From a virus, in the IMG/VR virus record IMGVR_UViG_3300031631_000027, positions 1-24,213 of that record: a DNA stretch of 24,213 nt, one strand, 5' to 3'. The position numbers and the translations under genes are program-made. The stretch's first letter is position 1. Each line of letters begins with the position of its first letter. Under the pieces are notes generated by a model, which saw only the letters and a list, made by a program, of their open reading frames with translations, ran no database searches and was not told the origin of the DNA. Below are positions 7,375 to 13,833 of this stretch, piece by piece.

Positions 7375-8166
7375 ATGGCTAATTTATCAGATATCATCAC
7401 ACCAACGAATCTTGTTACCCTCACGGGAACGGCTACACTTACCAATAAGACGCTGACTTCGCCGGTGCTGACTACGCCCGCTTTGGGTACGCCTGCGTCG
7501 GGTGTAATGACTAACGTAACAGGAACGGCAGCCTCTTTGACTGCTGGGCTTGCAACAGACACCGTCGCCAAGACTGGAACAGGCTCTACCTACGCGACGA
7601 ACACGTCGCCTACTTTTGTTACACCTGTCCTTGGCACCCCCGCATCCGGGGTGGCTACTAACCTGAGTGGAACGGCGGCCTCTTTGACCGCGGGACTTGC
7701 AACGGACACCGTCACTAAGACGGGAACGGGATCTACCTACGCGACGAACACGTCGCCTACTTTTGTGACACCTGTTCTTGGGACACCGTCTTCGGGCACG
7801 TTGTCAGGATGCACGGTCGACGGCACAGATGCTGTGGGCTTCCGCAACATCCCGCAAAACAGTCAATCGGCAGCCTACACGCTGGTCCTAGCTGACAATG
7901 GTAAACATATCTTCCACCCCTCCACCGATGCTAATGCTCGAATATTTACTATTCCTGCCAATGCTTCGGTTGCATACCCCATCGGAACCGCACTAACTTT
8001 TGTCAATATGACTTCGCAGGTGGTTAGCATTGCAATCACAACCGATGTAATGCGGCTAGCGAAAGATGGGACCACGGGTACGCGTAGTTTGGCACAGTAT
8101 GGGTCTGCAACTGCTCTCAAAATTGAAGCGGCGCTTTGGCTTATTAGCGGAAGTGCGCTGACATGA
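7375..8166 (+). CDS. Second TLTNKT-repeat tail fibre protein
   Basis: A 263-residue protein. Residues 1-20 form a short leader. TLTNKT/ALGTP repeats and two nearly identical 38-residue units (bases 7522-7635 and 7669-7782, 147 bp apart) fill residues 15-140. The C-terminal domain (about 150-263) begins at FRNIPQNSQSAAYTLVLADN and includes TIPANASVAYPIGTALTFVN, a pattern I recognise from phage fibre C-termini. The repeats are shared with the gene at 3008; the two C-terminal domains are not alike. The start has GAGGGA 6 bases upstream of the ATG. The stop overlaps the next gene by four bases (ATGA), so the next gene is probably coupled. Role: fibre or adhesin shaft, inferred. Confidence 0.8.
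   Translation: MANLSDIITPTNLVTLTGTATLTNKTLTSPVLTTPALGTPASGVMTNVTGTAASLTAGLATDTVAKTGTGSTYATNTSPTFVTPVLGTPASGVATNLSGTAASLTAGLATDTVTKTGTGSTYATNTSPTFVTPVLGTPSSGTLSGCTVDGTDAVGFRNIPQNSQSAAYTLVLADNGKHIFHPSTDANARIFTIPANASVAYPIGTALTFVNMTSQVVSIAITTDVMRLAKDGTTGTRSLAQYGSATALKIEAALWLISGSALT
7522..7782 (+). repeat. Two copies of a 38-residue fibre unit
   Basis: Copies at 7522-7635 and 7669-7782, offset 147 bp (49 codons). They match the single unit at 4370-4483 in the other fibre gene. The DNA is close to identical over long runs, for example the ACGCGACGAACACGTCGCCT stretch in both local copies. Confidence 0.9.
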
Positions 8167-9278
8167 GTGGTGCACAGATAAGTATTTTCCAGAACCAGCG
8201 CGGGTTTGCAACGGTACCCGAAGCGCCTACTGTTGGAACAGCTACGAAGACGGGTGATACAACAGCAACGGTAGTATTTACTGCTCCCTCCGAGGATGGA
8301 GGATCACCTATTACGCAGTACCGCGCTATTTCATCACCGGGCAGCCTCACTGGAACGCTGTCTCAATCAGGGTCTGGAACAATCACCGTAACAGGTTTAA
8401 CGGGCTCTACCGCGTACACGTTTACGGTTAGAGCTACAAACTCTGTAGGTAATAGTTCTGAAAGCTCAGTAAGTAATTCAATTACAACCGATCCACCTAG
8501 AGGACAACAAGTCTACACCTCTGCAGGATCATATACGTGGGTGGCCCCTACTGGGGTAACTCAGGCTACTGTTCTCGCTATTGGTGGCGGTGGCGGTGGC
8601 GGTGCATATGGTACGGGTAACTTCCCCGGTGGCGGTGGTGGTGCATTAGCCTATCGCAATACTATATCGGTTACTGCGGGTAGCTCATATACTGTAGTTG
8701 TGGGGGCGGGGGGAACCTTGTCTGGCACGGCATCAGTAAGAAATGGTGATGCCTCTTCCTTTACAGAAGGCTCTAACACTACTACTGCTAGCGGTGCCTC
8801 CGCAACATCAGGAGGAGGACCGTCAGGCACTTACACTGCCGGTAATAATGGCGGTTCAGGTGGCGGCGGTAATGGAGGAGACGGCTCCGGCGGCTCCGGC
8901 GGCGGTGCGGCTGGATATTCTGGCAATGGCGGCGGTATGGGAAGTAGCGGAAATGGTGGCGGTGGCGGCGGTGGCGGTAATACCGGTGGCGGTAACACCC
9001 AAAGAAGGGCGGGTGGCGGCGGCGTTGGGATATATGGCGAAGGGTCTTCCGGTGTAACCACAAACTCACCCTCTAACTACCCCGCCGGTGGTGGCGGTGG
9101 CTCGGGTGGCGGATCTGGATCTTCCGGTGGTAGTGGCGCTAGAGGCGGAAACGGTGGTTCCTATGGTGGCGGCGGTGGTGGCGGGTACTCCGGCGGTGTA
9201 GGGTATGGCGGTGCTGTTCGCATTGTCTGGCCGGGAAATACGAGGACGTTCCCCACAACTGATGTAGCCAATAACTAA
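8163..9278 (+). CDS. FN3 plus glycine-rich adhesin
   Basis: A 371-residue protein with two parts. Residues 19-109 form a fibronectin type III-like domain (VPEAPTVGTATKTGDTTATV, then SPITQYRAISSPG, then STAYTFTVRATNSVG). Residues 117-371 are a glycine-rich domain that starts with a strand segment typical of this class (VYTSAGSYTWVAPTGVTQ), has many runs of 4-8 glycines and ends in GGAVRIVWPGNTRTFPT. Glycine-rich adhesins of some phages, such as S16 gp38, bind receptors through polyglycine-II helices, so this could be the receptor-contacting tip. That parallel is inference, since length and sequence differ. It starts in an ATGA overlap with the fibre gene at 7375, which suggests that the two are made together. 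Confidence 0.8.
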   Translation: MSGAQISIFQNQRGFATVPEAPTVGTATKTGDTTATVVFTAPSEDGGSPITQYRAISSPGSLTGTLSQSGSGTITVTGLTGSTAYTFTVRATNSVGNSSESSVSNSITTDPPRGQQVYTSAGSYTWVAPTGVTQATVLAIGGGGGGGAYGTGNFPGGGGGALAYRNTISVTAGSSYTVVVGAGGTLSGTASVRNGDASSFTEGSNTTTASGASATSGGGPSGTYTAGNNGGSGGGGNGGDGSGGSGGGAAGYSGNGGGMGSSGNGGGGGGGGNTGGGNTQRRAGGGGVGIYGEGSSGVTTNSPSNYPAGGGGGSGGGSGSSGGSGARGGNGGSYGGGGGGGYSGGVGYGGAVRIVWPGNTRTFPTTDVANN

Positions 9279-9288
9279 GGAATATTAT

Positions 9289-9690
9289 ATGCAGTTATAT
9301 ATATGCGTCACAAACAGCGAAACAGTTAACCACCCCGCGTTTGAGGATAACCTCCTCCAAGCGTTTGGGGAGATCCCAGCACACTGGGAAGCCTTTGTGC
9401 GGGTGGATAAACCACTCCTAGCGCCCTATCAAAAATGTGATCAGGCGCCTACTTATGAAAGAGTAGAGGGGACTTGGACAGATAGTTGGTTTTTGCGAGA
9501 CATGACTGCAGAAGAAAAAGCAGATAAGCAGACCCTAGTTAAAAGTGAATGGGTCGCACAAGCGCAGTATGCAAACTATACTACATGGACATTTAATGAA
9601 GAGACCTGTTCATTTATTCCCCCAGTCCCTCGCCCCGATACAGGCGATTATAACTGGTCAGGAGCCGATAACAACTGGGTGTTGGTGTGA
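9289..9690 (+). CDS. Small fibre-associated protein (possible chaperone)
   Basis: A 133-residue acidic, Trp-rich protein. Segments are an N-terminal strand (MQLYICVTNSETVNHPAFED), AFGEIPAHWEAFVRVDKP, a MTAEEKADKQTLVKSEW helix, TTWTFNEETCSFIPPVPRPD and a final YNWSGADNNWV. I recall similar proteins just downstream of phage adhesins. The layout, a helix next to a W.F.EET....P.P strand turn, fits a fibre assembly partner but does not prove it. The start is well marked: TAAGGAATATTATATG, where the stop of the adhesin gene overlaps the ribosome site. It is the last gene before the only real gap in the window. Confidence 0.65.
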   Translation: MQLYICVTNSETVNHPAFEDNLLQAFGEIPAHWEAFVRVDKPLLAPYQKCDQAPTYERVEGTWTDSWFLRDMTAEEKADKQTLVKSEWVAQAQYANYTTWTFNEETCSFIPPVPRPDTGDYNWSGADNNWVLV

Positions 9691-9747
9691 AACAACCCCT
9701 AAGATTGGGGGAAGGGCGGGCCGTAAAAGATAAAGAGAAAGGATGAT
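9691..9747 (+). other. Only sizeable intergenic gap (57 bp)
   Basis: Separates the adhesin module from the nozzle gene. It holds a CCCC...GGGG pair with a 7-base loop (CCCCTAAGATTGGGG), three G runs (GGGGG, GGG, GGG) and an A-rich stretch ending in the AAAGGA ribosome site 4 bases before the ATG at 9748. The stem is only 4 bp and has no T tract, so a terminator call is not supported. No promoter boxes can be recognised. Confidence 0.5.
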
Positions 9748-11679
9748 ATGCCACTTACTAAGTTACAGTTCCGTCCGGGAGTCAACCGCGAAACAACTTC
9801 GTACACCAACGAAGGTGGCTGGTATGACTGCGACAAAGTTAGATTCCGCTTTGGTACGCCTGAAAAGATAGGCGGGTGGCAAAAGGTTTCAACTCGTAGC
9901 TTCTTAGGCACGTCTCGAATCCTCCACCCCTTTGTGGCCCTAGACGGCTCCAACTACATCGGTAATGGCACCCACCTAAAATATTACATTGAAGAGGGCG
10001 GCGGTTATCACGACATCACCCCCTTGCGCGAAACCACTTCCGCGGGCGACGTCACGTTTGCCGCGGTCAACGGCTCATCAACCCTAACCATCACAGACAC
10101 GAACCACGGCGCTTTCCAGAATGATTTCGTGACGTTTTCAGGGGCGGTCACGTTAGGCGGCACGATCACTGCAGCCGTTTTAAACCAAGAATATCAAATC
10201 GCTAGCGTTACAAGCACTAGCGTTTATACCATCGTGGCTAGGGCCGTCGACACATTAAGCGACATTACGATTGACGGGCAATACACCCCTACACCGGTGA
10301 CTGCCAACGGCTCTGACACCGGAAATGGTGGCGGCTCTATCATTGGCAAATACCAAGTGAATACGGGTTTGGACACCACGGTGACCGGGACAGGATGGGG
10401 CGCAGGCACCTATTCCCGAGGAACATGGGGATCAGGAGCTAGTATTGTGGCGGTTGGGGACATACTCCGCCTCTGGTCCAACGACAATTTCGGTGAAGAT
10501 TTGCTTATTAATGTCCGCAATGGTGGTATCTACTATTGGGATAAATCAACAGCCGTGGCGGTGACACCTTATGCGCGGGCCGTGGCGCTTTCTGACTTAG
10601 CCGGGGCCGATGCCACCACGCCGACCATTGCCAAGCAGGTTATGGTGTCCGATAGGGACCGACACGTCATTGTGTTTGGTTGTGATCCGCAAGACGATAT
10701 TGGCGTACAAGACCCTCTTTTGATCCGCTTTTCTGACCAAGAAGACCCGCTAGTGTGGGCGGCGGAAGTCACCAACACGGCAGGCGATCTTCGTATTGGT
10801 ACGGGCTCCGAGATTATTACGGCGGTTGAGACACGCCAGCAGATTCTGGTGTTTACAGACAGCTCACTTCACGCCTTGCAGTATTTAGGGCCCCCATTCA
10901 CCTTCGGAACCACCCTACTTTCGACCAATACCACGATTGCAAGTCCTCTTGCCGCGGTTGCAGTAGACGACATGGTGTATTGGATGGGTGAGCAGGATTT
11001 CTACACATATTCAGGTCAGGTGCAGAAGTTACCGTGCTCCGTAAGGTCGTATGTGTTTGGAGACTTCAACAACGATCAGTCTGAAAAAGTGACGTGCGGC
11101 GTAAACTCCAGCTTTTCCGAGGTGTGGTGGTTTTACCCCTCGGCCAGTTCCTCCACGCTCGACAAGTATGTTGTTTTTAACTACCAAGAAAATGTGTGGT
11201 ACTACGGTGAACTGACTCGTTCTTCGTGGACGGATCGAGGCATCGCACCTTATCCTGTTGCCGCAGGTTTGGACGGGTATTTGTATTATCAGGAGTATGG
11301 CTCGGATGATGGCAGTTCTAATCCGCCCTCGGCCATTGCGTCTTATATTGAAAGCAGTCAGATGTCGATAGGCTCCGGCGATAGCTTTGTCTTCTTGACG
11401 AGGCTCATACCCGATGTCACGTTTGAAGGGTCAAGTAACGCGTCACCTTCCGTTTCGATGACGCTGGAGACGAGGCAGTTTCCCGGTTCGGCCTACACCG
11501 GCACCAAGAGCAATACCGTCACGCGCAGTGCAACCGTGCCCGTGGAACAATTTACTGACCAAGTGTTTGTCAGATTAAGGGGACGGTCCTTCGCATTTAA
11601 GATCAATTCTTCCGATACGGGCGTCGATTGGCGGCTAGGAACCCCCCGTGTTGATTTAAGACCGGATGGTAGACGATGA
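9748..11679 (+). CDS. Tail nozzle protein, P22 gp10 / T7 gp12-like
   Basis: A 643-residue beta-rich protein that would form the hexameric nozzle of a short tail, by comparison with P22 gp10 and T7 gp12. The N-terminus (LTKLQFRPGVNRETTSYTNE, then GWYDCDKVRFRFGTPEKIGG) is typical of this group in marine phages as I recall it. The centre (100-230) has inserted beta segments, including a GWGAGTYSRGTWGSG motif. Residues 300-560 show propeller-like repeats (RIGTGSEIITAVETRQQILV, VYWMGEQDFYTYSG, YYQEYGSDDG). The C-terminus is FKINSSDTGVDWRLGTPRVD. No enzyme motif is seen. It begins after the only gap, with AAAGGA 4 bases upstream, and its stop overlaps the next start (ATGA). Confident as a structural protein; moderately confident as the nozzle. 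Confidence 0.75.
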   Translation: MPLTKLQFRPGVNRETTSYTNEGGWYDCDKVRFRFGTPEKIGGWQKVSTRSFLGTSRILHPFVALDGSNYIGNGTHLKYYIEEGGGYHDITPLRETTSAGDVTFAAVNGSSTLTITDTNHGAFQNDFVTFSGAVTLGGTITAAVLNQEYQIASVTSTSVYTIVARAVDTLSDITIDGQYTPTPVTANGSDTGNGGGSIIGKYQVNTGLDTTVTGTGWGAGTYSRGTWGSGASIVAVGDILRLWSNDNFGEDLLINVRNGGIYYWDKSTAVAVTPYARAVALSDLAGADATTPTIAKQVMVSDRDRHVIVFGCDPQDDIGVQDPLLIRFSDQEDPLVWAAEVTNTAGDLRIGTGSEIITAVETRQQILVFTDSSLHALQYLGPPFTFGTTLLSTNTTIASPLAAVAVDDMVYWMGEQDFYTYSGQVQKLPCSVRSYVFGDFNNDQSEKVTCGVNSSFSEVWWFYPSASSSTLDKYVVFNYQENVWYYGELTRSSWTDRGIAPYPVAAGLDGYLYYQEYGSDDGSSNPPSAIASYIESSQMSIGSGDSFVFLTRLIPDVTFEGSSNASPSVSMTLETRQFPGSAYTGTKSNTVTRSATVPVEQFTDQVFVRLRGRSFAFKINSSDTGVDWRLGTPRVDLRPDGRR

Positions 11680-11972
11680 GTAGAGGATTAGTACAGCCCT
11701 TATTCCCGAACCCTCCCGCGGAGTATGATCAAGGCTACCAAGCTGAGATCTTGAGGGCGTGGACGATCTTTTTGCAACAGGTAAGCAATCCGGGACCGTG
11801 GCAGGCCTCTGCACTAACGCTGCCCAACCTACTAACAGACAATTCTGGCCTTCCACTGGGTGGAGTCTTCCAATATGGTGATGAATTGCGCATTACAGTC
11901 GCAAACATCCCCTACGTGAGAGGGTCACAAGCAACAGGAGCCGTGGGTCAAGCTACGGTAACAATATCATGA
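11676..11972 (+). CDS. Small virion-region protein with C-terminal repeat tag
   Basis: A 98-residue protein. Residues 5-40 include LVQPLFPNPPAEYDQGYQAE and a helix (ILRAWTIFLQQVSNPG). A beta part follows (ALTLPNLLTDNSGLPLGGVF, then DELRITVANIPYVRG). The last residues, ATGAVGQATVTIS, look like one unit of the 22-residue repeat in the protein at 2302, and like the end of the protein at 602. I recall similar small proteins directly after nozzle genes in marine phage contigs, with no function known to me. It starts within ATGA and ends in another ATGA overlap, with no strong ribosome site of its own, so its translation is probably coupled to the nozzle gene. Confidence 0.65.
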   Translation: MSRGLVQPLFPNPPAEYDQGYQAEILRAWTIFLQQVSNPGPWQASALTLPNLLTDNSGLPLGGVFQYGDELRITVANIPYVRGSQATGAVGQATVTIS

Positions 11973-12202
11973 GCGATAATACGATTTTAACGATGCCTAA
12001 CGGCAGCACGTGGCGCCCTTCTACTAGCACCGACCAAGTTCATTGTGTAACCTGTGGTAACATAGTGGACACTCCGGCGGAGATAGCCTCGTATCCAAAC
12101 GGAGAATGCACTGAATGTGGTTCTTTATGGACGGGAGAGGAGAAGCGCAGTACAATAATACAGGTAACTATGCCTGACAGCATTACGGGTGGAGTGGGAT
12201 AA
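11969..12202 (+). CDS. Small zinc-ribbon protein
   Basis: A 77-residue protein with two CxxC pairs (Cys26/Cys29 in CVTCG and Cys47/Cys50 in CTECG) separated by 17 residues, the arrangement of a zinc ribbon. It begins with a strand segment (ILTMPNGSTW) and ends with a similar one (IIQVTMPDSITGG). The function is unknown. Its position between the nozzle and the ejection-type genes suggests a small virion part or an assembly factor whose fold is held by zinc. A nucleic-acid-binding regulator is possible but less likely in this place. It starts in an ATGA overlap and shares one base with the next start (TAATG). Confidence 0.65.
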   Translation: MSDNTILTMPNGSTWRPSTSTDQVHCVTCGNIVDTPAEIASYPNGECTECGSLWTGEEKRSTIIQVTMPDSITGGVG

Positions 12203-13833
12203 TGGCAGCTACAGCAAAAAAAGTCGAAGAAATCGTTGAAGAACCAGAAACTAAGGTAGACACGACCGTTGAAATAGACATTCCGGATGGTGGTATTGGT
12301 AGTTTTGCCATGTCTGAAGAGGACTTTGAAACCCTTGAGGCTGAAGAAACGAAGAAAGAATTCGGCGAATCGGGTTTGGCACAGTTCACTGCGGTTGCTA
12401 AGAAGATGGCAGGACACGGTCGCTTTGGCGATGACAGTGTTGCACATATTCAAACCGGTGAAATGGTTGTCCCTTTAACGCTGCTCGAAAGTAATCCCGC
12501 TTTAAAAGCCCAGATTTTTGAACAATTACGCGAGAGCGGAATTGAAGACCCCGAACAATACGTGGTGGGAAGTAAGGCCAACAACATTAACCCTGAAACA
12601 GGTTTGATGGAATTTGGTTTCTTTTCCAATTTATGGAGCTCGGTGAAGTCGGCGTTCAAGTCGGTTGTTAATGTCATCAAGAAGATCGCACCTATTGTAT
12701 TACCTATTTTATTGTCAATGACGCCTCTCGGACCAATTTATGGTGCGGCGATGGGTTCGGGCATAGCCACGCTGGCTAATGGCGGTAGCTTGGGCGATGC
12801 CTTTAAGTCCGCCCTTGTTTCAGGCGCCATGGGCGCAGCCACCACAGGCTTTACCGGAAAAGGGAAGTTCTTTGAAAACGTCTCTAACGCCGCCGCCGAC
12901 CCTATGGCACGAGCCGGCGCTACATGGGAAGGCGCTAAGTCCAGCCTTAGTGGCGGAGGGTTCAAGGGCGACGGAAACTTATTTTCTGAATATATGCCAA
13001 CAGCAGAAGTTCCTGAAGTCACCTCGGCCGCCCAGACTACTTCAGATTTACCCCCCTCCATGCGCTCGGGTGAGTCCCTTCCGCCTCAACTTCAAGGAGA
13101 TCAGCGTCTCGCCCAGACTATAAACCCCCTACCTTCCACAGACCCTTCGTTTATGGATAAGGCGGGTGATTACATGTTCCGCGGCGGTGAAACCGAGGCG
13201 GCACTAGCTAAATCGGCCACAGAGGCCGGAGAGGCGTACCTACTAAACACCCCTAAAGCAATGCAAACCGTCGCTAATTTTGAAGCAGCTAAAGCGGCTG
13301 TTGCCCCCGGCATAATGGCCACGTGGGGACCTAGCGTTGCCGCGGGAACTGTCGCGATGGGTTTAGCCGGTGGATTCAAAACCCCTGAAGAAGAAGACTT
13401 AGACCTAGTTGACCGCAATGAAGACGGCTCCGTGACCACGGGTTCAGACTTGATTGCCGCCAATCCGGGTGATTATTTAATCCACGACCTCGGTTCAAAG
13501 CGTTTGAATCTGAAGACGGGTAAATATGAAGATGTTGAGGATTACATGGCGTACAAGGCCCCAACGATGCCTGTAAACTACGGGCAAAATATGGGAAATT
13601 ACGTTCAAGCAGCCGCTGACGGCGGACCTATATACCCCCGCCGTAATGGCGGTGTCTTACCTGACGAAGGCGTTAAGGGCAAAGACAGTGTTCGAGCCAT
13701 GCTAATGCCCGGTGAGTTTGTAATGACTACCGACGCAGTACGAGGTTTAGGTAACGGAAACATTAACAATGGTATCAAGAGTATGTACTCTGTCATGAGA
13801 AATCTTGAGAACCGCGGGAGGACTACAGCGTAA
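12202..13833 (+). CDS. Internal virion / ejection-type protein, 543 aa
   Basis: A likely head-internal or ejected protein. Residues 1-60 are acidic (many Glu and Asp). Residues 70-92 carry GDDSVAHIQTGEMVVP. Residues 162-215 are hydrophobic and glycine-rich (IAPIVLPILLSMTPLGPIYG), consistent with membrane association. The C-terminus (about 474-543) has a GGPIYPRRNGGVLPDEG stretch, then KDSVRAMLMPGEFVMTTDAV and a final MYSVMRNLENRG helix. The two DSV...GE.V motifs at opposite ends look like copies of one element; similar wording occurs in tape-measure proteins of long-tailed phages. A good ribosome site (GGAG, 7 bases) precedes the ATG in the TAATG overlap. A tape-measure protein is the alternative, but the rest of the gene set argues for a short tail. 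Confidence 0.65.
   Translation: MAATAKKVEEIVEEPETKVDTTVEIDIPDGGIGSFAMSEEDFETLEAEETKKEFGESGLAQFTAVAKKMAGHGRFGDDSVAHIQTGEMVVPLTLLESNPALKAQIFEQLRESGIEDPEQYVVGSKANNINPETGLMEFGFFSNLWSSVKSAFKSVVNVIKKIAPIVLPILLSMTPLGPIYGAAMGSGIATLANGGSLGDAFKSALVSGAMGAATTGFTGKGKFFENVSNAAADPMARAGATWEGAKSSLSGGGFKGDGNLFSEYMPTAEVPEVTSAAQTTSDLPPSMRSGESLPPQLQGDQRLAQTINPLPSTDPSFMDKAGDYMFRGGETEAALAKSATEAGEAYLLNTPKAMQTVANFEAAKAAVAPGIMATWGPSVAAGTVAMGLAGGFKTPEEEDLDLVDRNEDGSVTTGSDLIAANPGDYLIHDLGSKRLNLKTGKYEDVEDYMAYKAPTMPVNYGQNMGNYVQAAADGGPIYPRRNGGVLPDEGVKGKDSVRAMLMPGEFVMTTDAVRGLGNGNINNGIKSMYSVMRNLENRGRTTA

Noticed and set aside
8743-9069. Overlapping frames in the glycine-rich region on both strands
   Set aside because: GGN repeats keep all frames open and give Pro-, Ala/Val- or His/Arg-rich shadows; only the frame from 8163 has domain structure.
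9697-9715. Rho-independent terminator
   Set aside because: Stem of 4 bp with a 7-base loop and no T tract; downstream sequence is A-rich and runs into a ribosome site.
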